Positions 1 to 7,365 are shown, counted from the first letter of the stretch. The stretch: 26,105 nucleotides of DNA from JBAPRR01 sp049281195 (GCA_049281195.1 JBAPRR010000158.1:1-26105), one strand, 5' to 3'. Program-made: numbers and translations. Notes: generated by a model from the sequence alone, not told the origin.

Positions 1-534
1 GAACTGCACCCCGTAGATGCGCCGGTCGGGATCGTGGAATGCCACAACAGGTGCGTCGGGGGTGGAGGCGGTCGAGACGAATCCTGAAGGCGCGGCGGTG
101 ATCGCGTCGCCGTGGCTCATCCATACGTCGGTCGCCCCGGTCGGAGGCCAATCGCAGAACAACGGTGATGCCACGGACTCCGAGCGCTCGAGTGAGGTGC
201 GCCCGTACTCGCCCTTGCCGGTTCTTTCGACCTTGCCACCGAGGACCTGCACGATCAACTGCGCGCCGTAACAGATGCCCAAGACGGGTACGCCGGCGTC
301 GAAGATGGCGGGATCGATCGTCGGTGCCCAGTCGGCGTAGACCGATTCCGGCCCTCCCGAGAGGATGATCCCCTTCGGCTTTCGCGCCAGAAGCTCCGCT
401 ACGGGTGTGTCGTGACGGACGATCTCGGAGTAGACGCGCGCCTCGCGCACGCGTCTTGCGATCAGCTGGGCGTACTGGGCGCCGAAATCAACGACGAGGA
501 TCGTGTCAGGGCCTGGGGGTGTGTCCGGGCTCAG
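1..534 (-). CDS. guaA: GMP synthase (glutamine-hydrolysing), N-terminal part, cut by window edge
   Basis: GuaA makes GMP from XMP using glutamine amide nitrogen and ATP, the last step of GMP synthesis. Only the first 178 codons lie in the window; they cover most of the class-I glutamine amidotransferase domain. Visible landmarks are VVDFGAQYAQLIARRVRE, ILSGGPESVY, the nucleophile elbow GICYGAQ with its catalytic Cys, WMSHGD, and YGVQF just before the expected HPE; the catalytic His/Glu and the ATP-pyrophosphatase domain lie beyond position 1. The frame has a TAG at 552-550 and no ATG, GTG or TTG before the conserved domain. The only plausible start is CTG at 534-532, giving MSPDTPPGPDTILVVDFG, with a GGGG stretch 7 nt upstream. 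It begins 1 nt after the guaB3 stop, so coupled translation is likely. Identity is certain; the start is inferred. Confidence 0.93.
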   Translation of the reverse strand, partial: MSPDTPPGPDTILVVDFGAQYAQLIARRVREARVYSEIVRHDTPVAELLARKPKGIILSGGPESVYADWAPTIDPAIFDAGVPVLGICYGAQLIVQVLGGKVERTGKGEYGRTSLERSESVASPLFCDWPPTGATDVWMSHGDAITAAPSGFVSTASTPDAPVVAFHDPDRRIYGVQF

Positions 535-535
535 G

Positions 536-1699
536 TCAGTGCCCCATACCTACGCCCTGCGCACGTTGCAGGGCCTTGCCTTCGGTTTGCAGTGCCGGGG
601 CGATCATCACTTCGGCCTTCTGGAATTCCTTGACCGTCTCGTATCCGCACGTGGCCATGGCTGTACGGAGGGCGCCGAACAGGTTCATACGGCCGTCGTT
701 CTCGTGGGCCGGACCAAGAAGTATCTGTTCCAGAGTGCCCCGCACAGTCGTGCGGACTCTCGTCCCTCGCGGCAGGGTGGGGTGGAACGTCGCCATCCCC
801 CAGTGATTGCCGCGGCATGGTGCTTCCTCAGCAGAAGACAACGGTGAGCCGATCATGACGGCGTCGGCGCCGCAAGCGATCGCCTTGGCGATGTCGCCAC
901 CGCGGCTGATGCCACCATCTGCGATCACGTGGACGTACACGCCGGTCTCGTCGAGGTGGCGCATCCGGGCGCCCGCCACGTCCGCTATGGCCGTGGCCTG
1001 AGGGACACCGATACCGAGAACACCGCGCGAGGTGCAGGCGTTGCCTGGGCCGATGCCCACGAGAACACCGACTGCACCGGTGCGCATGAGGTGAAGGGCC
1101 GCCTGGTAGGACGCGCAACCGCCCACGATGACGGGGATGTCGAAGGTCCGGATAAATGTTTTGAGGTTGAGGGGCTCTGAGGTCTTGGAGACGTGCTCGG
1201 CGGAGACGACGGTTCCCTGAATGACGAGCACGTCAAGCTCGCCGGCGAGGATGGCGTCTTTCAGGCCCGCCGTCTTCTGCGGAGTGACAGACGCGGCCGC
1301 AATCACCCCGCCGTCTTTGATCTCCCTGATTCGCTGGGTGACAAGGTCGGGACGGATGGGCTCGGAGTACATCTGCTGCATGCGCGCGGTGGCCTTGTCG
1401 TCGGGGAGATCGGCGATCTCCTCGAACAAGGGCATGGGGTCCTCGTAACGGGTCCACAGACCCTCGAGGTTCAATACGGCGAGGCCGCCGAGACGGCCGA
1501 CGAGGATCGCGGTGTGGGGGCTCACCACGCCGTCCATGGCGGACGCCATCATGGGGAGCTCGAACTTGTGGGCGTCGATCTCCCACGAGATGTCGACATC
1601 CTCCGGGTCACGCGTCCGCCGGCTCGGAACGATCGCTATGTCGTCGAAGCCGTATGCACGCCTTCCCGACTTGTAGATCCCGATCTCGATCTCAGCCAT
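536..1699 (-). CDS. guaB3: GuaB3-family IMP dehydrogenase-related protein
   Basis: A 387-residue TIM-barrel protein of the IMP dehydrogenase/GMP reductase superfamily. It opens with the GuaB3 signature IVPSRRTRDPEDV and lacks the tandem CBS domains of true IMP dehydrogenases. The nucleotide loop and the catalytic-type cysteine are present in GPGNACTSRGVLGIGVPQ, followed by VIADGGISRGGDIAKAIACGADAVMIG. Actinobacteria usually carry this paralogue beside guaB; its cyanobacterial relative has been reported to act as a GMP reductase, so an IMP dehydrogenase role should not be assumed. The frame is open up to 1795, but ATG at 1699 has a strong GAGGAGGAGG ribosome site about 6 nt away and matches the family N-terminus. 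The gene sits directly upstream of guaA, placing both in guanine nucleotide balance. A conventional guaB is not in the window. Confidence 0.9.
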   Translation of the reverse strand: MAEIEIGIYKSGRRAYGFDDIAIVPSRRTRDPEDVDISWEIDAHKFELPMMASAMDGVVSPHTAILVGRLGGLAVLNLEGLWTRYEDPMPLFEEIADLPDDKATARMQQMYSEPIRPDLVTQRIREIKDGGVIAAASVTPQKTAGLKDAILAGELDVLVIQGTVVSAEHVSKTSEPLNLKTFIRTFDIPVIVGGCASYQAALHLMRTGAVGVLVGIGPGNACTSRGVLGIGVPQATAIADVAGARMRHLDETGVYVHVIADGGISRGGDIAKAIACGADAVMIGSPLSSAEEAPCRGNHWGMATFHPTLPRGTRVRTTVRGTLEQILLGPAHENDGRMNLFGALRTAMATCGYETVKEFQKAEVMIAPALQTEGKALQRAQGVGMGH

Positions 1700-1754
1700 C
1701 AAGAGCCTCCTCCTCGTCGAACCGTTTGCGATCCAACGAGATCGGCTGTCGGGA

Positions 1755-1760
1755 ATTGTA
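1755..1760 (-). promoter_or_regulatory. Candidate -10 element for guaB3-guaA
   Basis: On the minus strand TACAAT lies about 55 nt upstream of the guaB3 ATG, one mismatch from the sigma-70-type consensus. No convincing -35 hexamer lies 16-18 nt further upstream, so this rests on the -10 alone. Confidence 0.3.
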
Positions 1761-1797
1761 AAAGCCCGAGGACTTCTCTCATTTGGGATTCGCAAGT

Positions 1798-1820
1798 ACC
1801 GGCAAAGCTGAATTGCCGGT
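1798..1820. terminator. Perfect 8-bp stem hairpin between the ATPase and guaB3
   Basis: ACCGGCAA at 1798-1805 and TTGCCGGT at 1813-1820 form a perfect stem with a 7-nt loop, about 40 nt past the ATPase stop. There is no T-run after it on the minus strand. If it terminates transcription it is of the U-poor kind common in actinobacteria; it could also act in the guaB3 upstream region. Confidence 0.45.
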
Positions 1821-1861
1821 GGGGTGCTCAGCGCCCAGAACCATCCCTTACCCTAGCCCGT

Positions 1862-3052
1862 TCAGGCGTCTTCGAAGCTCCCGATGGGGTGATGTTGACG
1901 CACGAATTCGGCGAACAATGGCACCGTGAAATCAATCTTTCCCCGTTCCGGCGACCAGATCAGGCCCTTTTGGATGAGGCTGTCTCTGTGCGGTGAGGTC
2001 TGACGTTGATTGTCGGCGCCCCATGCCCGGGAAACCTCTGCGGTCGAGTAAGGCGCCTGGTCGATCGACGCCATCGCGGCGATGTATTTCTGCTCCGCCT
2101 CTGACGCCAGACCGAAGCGGGTTCCGTAGAAGGTCCGTGCCAGCTGCTCGGAGACTAGAACCTTGGCCTCTTCGACGTCACCCATGTTGATGGTCTGGCC
2201 CACGGCCACGTTCCACAACTCGCGACCGTATTCCTGGAGGAAGTAGGGATATCCGGCGGCGAGATCCACCACCTCCAAACAGGCGTCCTCGTCGAAGTCG
2301 ACCCCCAGGCTGGCGGCCGGTTGTATGAGCGCCACCCTCGCGTTCGGGTCGGTGAGCCGGCCCAGCTCGCGGTACTCGAAGAGCCGGTCCGCGTAGGGCT
2401 TCGCCTTCATGAGTCGTGACTGCAGGTCCGGGAGGCCCGCGCCAATGAGCGCGATGGGATACGAGTCCCTGCTGACGGCCTGGAACGCCATGCATACGGC
2501 GGACAGAGAGGAGCTGTCGAGGTTGTGCATCTCGTCGATGAGGAAGAGGGCGCCGGAGGACTCGGATTGAGCGGCCTCCCCTATTTCTCGGAGGAGCTCG
2601 ACCAGGTCCTGCTCGGGGTCGCCCGAATCGGCGACGCCGCTGATGGCGTCGACATCGAGCTTGAGCTGCACTCCGCCCGGGGTGAGGAGGCTGAAGGCCT
2701 TGACCACACCGAGGGCCCTCTGCACCCGCTCTTTCATGCGTTGTCGGCGACTCATCTCGCGTAGGAGGCGGGAGGCCATCTGGGCGAAGGTGGCCCGGAA
2801 GTCTGGCTGGTTTCCTACCTCTTGAACGTCGGTGGTGGCCCACCCTGACTCCGACGCAAGAAGGTCGAACTCCATGAGCAATACCGTCTTTCCGACCCCA
2901 CGCAGCCCCGAGTAGATGAAGCTCCGCTCGGCCTGACCGTCGGAGAGGGCCTCGATCAAAGCCGAGAAGTCCTCGAGGTCGCTGTCCCTCCCGGCCAGGT
3001 AGGGCGGCTTTCTCCCTGCTCCTGGGGTATACGGGTTCTCCCGGCGTTGCAT
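1862..3052 (-). CDS. Orc1/Cdc6-like AAA+ ATP-binding protein
   Basis: A 396-residue cytoplasmic ATPase of unknown function. The N-terminus NPYTPGAG...PPYLAGRDSDLEDF is typical of actinobacterial AAA_16/Orc1-like proteins. Walker A is GLRGVGKT at residues 49-56 and Walker B is ALFLIDEMHNL with D173-E174. A C-terminal region from about residue 310 looks like a winged helix (SLIQKGLI...IDFTVPLFAEFVRQH), fitting a DNA- or protein-binding arm. No partner nuclease or toxin adjoins it. It interrupts the otherwise conserved stretch between the groEL-NUDIX genes and guaB3. There is no Shine-Dalgarno sequence before ATG 3052, but TAGACT lies 8 nt upstream of it, so a leaderless transcript is possible. 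A 51-bp dyad overlaps this promoter zone. The family assignment is good; the cellular role is open. Confidence 0.8.
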   Translation of the reverse strand: MQRRENPYTPGAGRKPPYLAGRDSDLEDFSALIEALSDGQAERSFIYSGLRGVGKTVLLMEFDLLASESGWATTDVQEVGNQPDFRATFAQMASRLLREMSRRQRMKERVQRALGVVKAFSLLTPGGVQLKLDVDAISGVADSGDPEQDLVELLREIGEAAQSESSGALFLIDEMHNLDSSSLSAVCMAFQAVSRDSYPIALIGAGLPDLQSRLMKAKPYADRLFEYRELGRLTDPNARVALIQPAASLGVDFDEDACLEVVDLAAGYPYFLQEYGRELWNVAVGQTINMGDVEEAKVLVSEQLARTFYGTRFGLASEAEQKYIAAMASIDQAPYSTAEVSRAWGADNQRQTSPHRDSLIQKGLIWSPERGKIDFTVPLFAEFVRQHHPIGSFEDA

Positions 3053-3060
3053 ATGCAGGA

Positions 3061-3111
3061 AGTCTAACGTTTTCTAAGGTCAGGTGACCTCGTCTTAGAA
3101 AGTCTTAGACT
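3061..3111. promoter_or_regulatory. 51-bp dyad with four helically phased half-sites (candidate operator)
   Basis: The block is symmetric about position 3086, with 19 of 25 positions in one arm matching the other. TCTAA occurs at 3063-3067 and 3073-3077, exactly 10 bp apart, and its complement TTAGA at 3095-3099 and 3105-3109, again 10 bp apart. The near edge is 9 nt from the ATPase ATG and overlaps its likely -10 (TAGACT). This looks like a binding site for two dimers on one DNA face. It could also be a hairpin after the NUDIX gene, but no T-run follows. Confidence 0.6.
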
Positions 3112-3139
3112 GGGCCGTCCTTGGACCCTGGGCCCGGCC

Positions 3140-3910
3140 TCAAACTCCGAGAACCGTCCTGAGCAGCTCCACCAGGACGCGGGCAGTGGCGCCCCAGACG
3201 GTTTCGCCCGGCAATTCGAAGAACCACACAGGAAAGGATCCGTCACCGGGGAGATCAGGGAGCCTTATGCCGGCGGGAACCTCACCGCCACGGGACCGAA
3301 GGCTCCACTTCTCCTCGCGGAAGACGTCATCTGAGCAGAGCTCGGCCAGAGACACGTCGAATACCCGAGCCACCTCAGCGGGAGACCCGACGAGAGTGGG
3401 CCGCAACGGGATAACCCCGACGATGGGAGTGATCAGGGAGGTCGAAGAAAGGGTGAGCAGGGAGCTCAACTGGCCCACGACACTCACCGAGGCGGGATCG
3501 AGACCGGTCTCCTCGTGCGCTTCACGTAGAGCGCACTCCACCAGTGTCTCGCCGGTTTCGAGACGACCACCGGGAAAGCTGACCTCGCCCTTGTGGTGAC
3601 GGAGCTCGCCGGACCGGCGCGTCAGGATTACGCGTGCTTCGCCCGATTCCTCGAACAGGGCGACCAGCACAGCGGCTGGTACACGAGTTCCCGCGCCTTC
3701 CGGGGCGGCAACGCCATCGGCGTTGTCCGCCTCCAGAAAGACGTCAGGAACCCTCGTAGTTGGAGCGGCGTGCTCGCTCAATGATGCGAGCACTCTCTCG
3801 ATCGATAGTCCCCTTCTCTGCTCTTGATCGAGAGCCGCCCAAGGCGCTGGACCACCGGGCTGTGCGCCCGGCGGCCTGGGGATGATCTGGTCCCCGCCGC
3901 GCCCGATCAC
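3140..3910 (-). CDS. NUDIX hydrolase, CoA pyrophosphatase type
   Basis: Predicted to cleave CoA or acyl-CoA pyrophosphate bonds, giving phosphopantetheine compounds and 3',5'-ADP. The NUDIX box GGRLETGETLVECALREAHEETGL matches G-x5-E-x7-RE-U-x-EE-x-G-U. It is preceded by LTRRSGELRHHKGEVSFPGG, which matches the UPF0035 signature of CoA-specific members (NudL/YeaB-like). Two starts are possible. GTG 3910 overlaps the groEL stop as GTGA and gives 256 residues with a Pro/Gly-rich N-terminus. GTG 3793, preceded by GAGAGA, gives 217 residues, closer to the family's usual length. The longer frame is reported. A CCGGGC/GCCCGG hairpin lies at 3855-3871, between the two starts. If the first start is used, translation would be coupled to groEL. 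Confidence 0.85.
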   Translation of the reverse strand: MIGRGGDQIIPRPPGAQPGGPAPWAALDQEQRRGLSIERVLASLSEHAAPTTRVPDVFLEADNADGVAAPEGAGTRVPAAVLVALFEESGEARVILTRRSGELRHHKGEVSFPGGRLETGETLVECALREAHEETGLDPASVSVVGQLSSLLTLSSTSLITPIVGVIPLRPTLVGSPAEVARVFDVSLAELCSDDVFREEKWSLRSRGGEVPAGIRLPDLPGDGSFPVWFFELPGETVWGATARVLVELLRTVLGV

Positions 3911-5559
3911 ATCATGCCCATACCACCCATGCCACCCATACCGCCGCCCATGGCGGCAGCTGCAGCGGCGGGGTCCGGACCCTTTTGGGGCTTGTCCGCA
4001 ACCAGTGCTTCTGTAGTGAGGAGCAGACCTGCCACTGACGCAGCGTTCTGGAGCGCGGACCGAGTCACTTTCGCAGGGTCCACGATGCCAGCTTTGATCA
4101 AGTCCTCGATCTGGCCGGTTTGCGCGTTAAGGCCGTGGTGGCCCTTCGCCTTTTGGACATCACGCACGACGACCGAACCTTCGAGGCCTGCGTTATCGGC
4201 GATGCACTCGAGCGGAACGGTAAGAGCGCTCGCAACGATCCGGGCTCCGGTGGCTTCGTCACCCTCCAGCTTTTCGGCCGCGGTCTCCACGGCGGCGAGC
4301 GCACGAACGAGGGCGGTGCCGCCACCGGCGACGATGCCTTCTTCGATTGCTGCACGGGTCGCGGAGAGGGCGTCCTCGATGCGGTGCTTCTTTTCCTTGA
4401 GCTCCACCTCGGTAGCGGCGCCGACGCGGACGACGGCCACACCACCGGCGAGCTTGGCAAGACGCTCCTGGAGCTTTTCACGGTCCCAGTCGGAGTCGGT
4501 CTCGTCGATCTCGCGGCGGATCTGGCTGATGCGGCCCTTCACGTCTTCCGCAGAACCGGAACCCTCGACGATGGTCGTCTCGTCCTTGGTCACGATGACC
4601 CGGCGGGCACGGCCGAACAGGTCGATGGTGACGTTCTCGAGCTTGAGGCCGATCTCCTCGGAGATGACCTGACCACCGGACAGAACCGCAATGTCCTGCA
4701 GCATCGCCTTGCGGCGGTCGCCGAAGCCGGGAGCCTTAACGGCCACCGAGGCGAACGTGCCACGGATCTTGTTGACGACGAGGGTGGCAAGAGCCTCACC
4801 GTCTACGTCCTCGGCGATGATCAGCAATGGACGGCTGGTCTGCATGACCTTCTCGAGCGCCGGCACCAGGTCGTGCGCCGCGGAGATCTTGGAGTTGCAG
4901 ATCAGGATGTAGGCGTCTTCGAGAACAGCCTCTTGACGCTCGGCGTCTGTCACGAAGTAAGGAGACAGGTAGCCCTTGTCGAACTGCATGCCCTCGGTGA
5001 AGTCGAGCTCGAGACCGAAGGTGTTGGACTCCTCGACCGTGACGGTCCCGTCCTTGCCGACCCTGTCGATCGCGTCCGCGAGGACCTCACCGATGTTGGT
5101 GTCCGCGGCGGAGATGCTCGCGACCTGGGCGATCTCGGTCTTGTCACCGATCTCACGCGACTGAGTGCGGATCGACTCGACGGCTGCGTTTACGGCCTTT
5201 TCGATGCCCCGCTTCAGGGCCATCGGGCTCGCACCGGCGGCCACGTTACGAAGACCTTGGTGGATCAACGCCTGAGCGAGAACCGTCGCTGTCGTCGTGC
5301 CGTCACCGGCAACGTCGTTGGTCTTGGTGGCTACCTCTTTTACGAGCTGGGCGCCCATGTTCTCGAACGGGTCGTCGAGCTCCACCTCGCGGGCGATGGT
5401 CACGCCGTCGTTGGTGATCGTCGGCGCACCGAACTTCTTGTCGATGACGACGTTGCGGCCCTTCGGGCCGAGAGTCACCTTGACGGTGTCGGCCAGCTTG
5501 TCGACACCTGCTTCGAGGCCGCGGCGCGCGGACTCATTGAATTTAAGGATCTTCGGCAT
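3907..5559 (-). CDS. groEL: Chaperonin GroEL (Hsp60)
   Basis: A 550-residue ATP-dependent chaperonin subunit that works in the cytoplasm with GroES. It shows the universal N-terminus (FNESARRGLEAGVDKLADTVKVTLGPKGRNVVIDK), the ATP-binding and hydrolysis segment NDGVTIAREVE...VAGDGTTTATVLAQA, and VEGSGS...RISQIRREI in the apical/intermediate region. The C-terminus is the flexible GGM-repeat tail, ending GGMGGMGMM. ATG 5559 is preceded by AGAGGAACCC, and groES ends only 8 nt upstream, so the two form one operon under CIRCE control. At the equivalent locus mycobacteria carry GroEL1 with a His-rich tail; this copy has the canonical tail instead. Its TGA overlaps the GTG of the NUDIX gene. Confidence 0.98.
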   Translation of the reverse strand: MPKILKFNESARRGLEAGVDKLADTVKVTLGPKGRNVVIDKKFGAPTITNDGVTIAREVELDDPFENMGAQLVKEVATKTNDVAGDGTTTATVLAQALIHQGLRNVAAGASPMALKRGIEKAVNAAVESIRTQSREIGDKTEIAQVASISAADTNIGEVLADAIDRVGKDGTVTVEESNTFGLELDFTEGMQFDKGYLSPYFVTDAERQEAVLEDAYILICNSKISAAHDLVPALEKVMQTSRPLLIIAEDVDGEALATLVVNKIRGTFASVAVKAPGFGDRRKAMLQDIAVLSGGQVISEEIGLKLENVTIDLFGRARRVIVTKDETTIVEGSGSAEDVKGRISQIRREIDETDSDWDREKLQERLAKLAGGVAVVRVGAATEVELKEKKHRIEDALSATRAAIEEGIVAGGGTALVRALAAVETAAEKLEGDEATGARIVASALTVPLECIADNAGLEGSVVVRDVQKAKGHHGLNAQTGQIEDLIKAGIVDPAKVTRSALQNAASVAGLLLTTEALVADKPQKGPDPAAAAAAMGGGMGGMGGMGMM

Positions 5560-5567
5560 GGGTTCCT

Positions 5568-5861
5568 CTACTTCTTGATCTTGGCGAGCACGTCGCGGCT
5601 GGAGAGGATCAGAAGGTCCTCACCGTCAACAGCGATCTCGGTACCGCCGTACTTCGAGTAGACGACCGTGTCGCCGACTTTGACGTCGACCGGTACGAGG
5701 TCGCCACCGTTCTCGGTGCGGCGGCCGGGGCCTACTGCAAGAACCTCACCCTGCTGGGGCTTCTCTTTTGCGGTGTCCGGGATGACCAAACCCGACGCGG
5801 TGGTCTCCTCGGACTCTCCCGGGCGGACGACAATCCGATCCTCGAGGGGCTGGAGCTTCAT
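5568..5861 (-). CDS. groES: Co-chaperonin GroES (Hsp10)
   Basis: A 97-residue lid subunit of the GroEL folding chamber. MKLQPLEDRIVVRP opens the protein as in most actinobacterial GroES; the mobile loop (ETTASGLVIPDTAKEKPQQGEVLAVGPG), VGDTVVYSKYGGTEI and the end DVLAKIKK are all present. The frame is also open from an ATG at 5870, but AGGAGG sits only 1 nt from that codon and 10 nt from ATG 5861. The second start also matches the family, so it was chosen. The gene heads the groES-groEL operon, 84 nt downstream of a CIRCE operator. Confidence 0.97.
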   Translation of the reverse strand: MKLQPLEDRIVVRPGESEETTASGLVIPDTAKEKPQQGEVLAVGPGRRTENGGDLVPVDVKVGDTVVYSKYGGTEIAVDGEDLLILSSRDVLAKIKK

Positions 5862-5945
5862 TTCAGGCATGCCTCCTATGGCTTTGCTTTGCTTTTTCCC
5901 GTGGCTTCGGCGCGACGGCTTCGATTGGGTTCGAATTGCTTTGGA

Positions 5946-5972
5946 TTAGCACTCGAACGATCCGAGTGCCAA
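5946..5972. promoter_or_regulatory. CIRCE operator (HrcA binding site) upstream of groES
   Basis: TTAGCACTC at 5946-5954, a 9-nt spacer, then GAGTGCCAA at 5964-5972: one mismatch from the CIRCE consensus TTAGCACTC-N9-GAGTGCTAA. HrcA represses groE at this element and releases on heat shock. On the minus strand TTGGCA (5972-5967) and TAATCC (5948-5943) are 18 nt apart and could be the -35 and -10, so bound HrcA would block the promoter directly. hrcA is not in the window. Confidence 0.93.
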
Positions 5973-6314
5973 CACTACCGGGAGCCCTCAGGTCAGGCAA
6001 CCGCCCCTGGTCAGGACCGGCTTTTTTGTTCGGCAATAGGGCCTATGGCTCGGTGGATAGTCAGTCGGGTTCCGGTCCCCGCTCCTCACATGCCGGAATT
6101 CTCGCCTCCGAGAGAAGCCCTGATCGGTCGCCGACGGGGTCATGCTTCTGCGCCGGCGCTTGCGGCGGTGGCAGAGATCGCCCCGGGCGGTGCGCCAGGT
6201 GGAGTGAACCGGCCGGTGGCGTGACCCCGTCGGCGTCGACCAGTCCGGTCTCGTCCAAGAACCTGATGAAGAATCTCGACTGGTCCACCGGGTCAGATTC
6301 CCGTCTAGGGACTA
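5973..6314. other. 342-nt gap between tsaD and the groES operator, no convincing gene
   Basis: The minus strand has an open frame with a protein-like opening (DQSRFFIRFLDETGLVDADG) that turns into a Pro/Arg-rich low-complexity tail and stops at 6061. A possible GTG start near 6270 has no good ribosome site. This could be a short unknown protein or the remains of a gene, for example a methyltransferase N-terminus. GACCAGTC and GACTGGTC form an 8-bp inverted repeat about 30 nt apart near 6240-6290. I see no RNA gene here. Confidence 0.3.
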
Positions 6315-7355
6315 TCAAGCAGTAAAAGCGAGACGAAGCGACGGATTGGCCGCGGCATCGAGCGGTGTGGGACCGATGTTGTGCAGCTGCCACCAACCCG
6401 CGGCGGCGATCATCGCCGCGTTGTCGGTGCACATCGCCCGGCTCGGGAGATATGCGCCAATTCCCATCGCCTGTGCGCGTTCGGTCAACTTGGCGCGTAG
6501 TGGTCCGTTGGCAGCGACGCCTCCCGCGAGGCAGATGCCCTTTGCACCGATCTGCTCGGCAGCGCGCAGGGCCTTTGTCACGAGCACGTCGACCACGGCT
6601 TGCTGAAACGAAGCGGCCACGTCCTCGTTGCTCGAGTCCGGGTTCTTCCGCACCGTCGTGACAACCGCGGTCTTCAGCCCACTGAACGACATGTCGAGGC
6701 CGTCGTTCATCATCGCCCGGGGAAACGCGAACGCTTCGGGATCCCCTGATTTCGAGGCCTTTTCGATGGCTGGGCCACCGGGATAACCGAGTCCGAGAAA
6801 GCGGGCAACCTTGTCGAAGGCCTCCCCTGCCGCATCGTCGACGGTTTCACCAAGATGCCGGTATCGGCCCGGACCCTCCATCGAGAGCAGCATCGTGTGG
6901 CCACCGGAAACGAGCTCCACGACTATCGGCCACTCGAGGTCCGGATGATCGAGCAGAGCAGCGAAGAGGTGACCTTCCAGGTGGTTGACGCCCGCGAACG
7001 GAACCCCCCACGCGAGAGCCAGCGCCTTCGCTTCGGCTACTCCCACAAGCAGAGAGCCGATCAGGCCGGGGCCGATGGTCGCGGCGATCGCGTCCACTGG
7101 TGGTCCGGCAGGGCGAACTTCTCCGCCCCTGTTGCTTCTGACGTTTCCAGCTTCGACAAGCGCCTTGTCGATCACGGGCGTGAGCAACTCGAGATGCGCA
7201 CGCCCGGCGATCTCTGGAACCACTCCCCCGTACTCGGCGTGGAGATCAACCTGGCTCGACACGACAGACGAAAGCACGTTGTTCCCGTCTTCGACGACGG
7301 CGGCAGCGGTCTCGTCACACGACGTTTCGATGCCGAGCAGGGTGCGTGCTCTCAC
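6315..7355 (-). CDS. tsaD: tRNA N6-adenosine threonylcarbamoyltransferase TsaD
   Basis: A 346-residue Kae1/Gcp/TsaD-family enzyme that, with TsaB and TsaE, transfers the threonylcarbamoyl group onto A37 of ANN-decoding tRNAs (t6A). The ASKHA fold begins LLGIETSCDETAAAVV; the metal-binding motif is NHLEGH; SGGHT, GEAFDKVAR, GGPAIE and the late CLAGGVAANGPLR and DNAAMIA motifs all match. A short Gly/Arg-rich insertion (NVRSNRGGEVRP) precedes VDAIAATIGPGL. GTG 7355 is preceded by GAGGA about 7-8 nt upstream, and the rimI stop lies 10 nt upstream. The gene closes a tsaE-tsaB-rimI-tsaD series that holds the whole t6A transfer complex; the first enzyme, TsaC, is not in the window. Confidence 0.97.
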   Translation of the reverse strand: MRARTLLGIETSCDETAAAVVEDGNNVLSSVVSSQVDLHAEYGGVVPEIAGRAHLELLTPVIDKALVEAGNVRSNRGGEVRPAGPPVDAIAATIGPGLIGSLLVGVAEAKALALAWGVPFAGVNHLEGHLFAALLDHPDLEWPIVVELVSGGHTMLLSMEGPGRYRHLGETVDDAAGEAFDKVARFLGLGYPGGPAIEKASKSGDPEAFAFPRAMMNDGLDMSFSGLKTAVVTTVRKNPDSSNEDVAASFQQAVVDVLVTKALRAAEQIGAKGICLAGGVAANGPLRAKLTERAQAMGIGAYLPSRAMCTDNAAMIAAAGWWQLHNIGPTPLDAAANPSLRLAFTA

Positions 7356-7365
7356 TATGCCGTCC

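Noticed and set aside
3855..3871. CCGGGC/GCCCGG hairpin after groEL as a terminator
   Set aside because: No T-run, and it may lie inside the NUDIX coding region if the first start is used.
4120..5661. A very long open frame on the plus strand opposite groEL and groES
   Set aside because: Its sequence is Leu/Gly/Asp/Val-rich antisense of groEL and part of groES, with no recognisable domain; it follows from high-GC codon bias of the true genes.
6005..6026. Terminator-like CTGGTC/GACCGG followed by six T on the plus strand
   Set aside because: No plus-strand gene ends nearby, and the loop would be only 2 nt unless the stem is shortened to about 4 bp.
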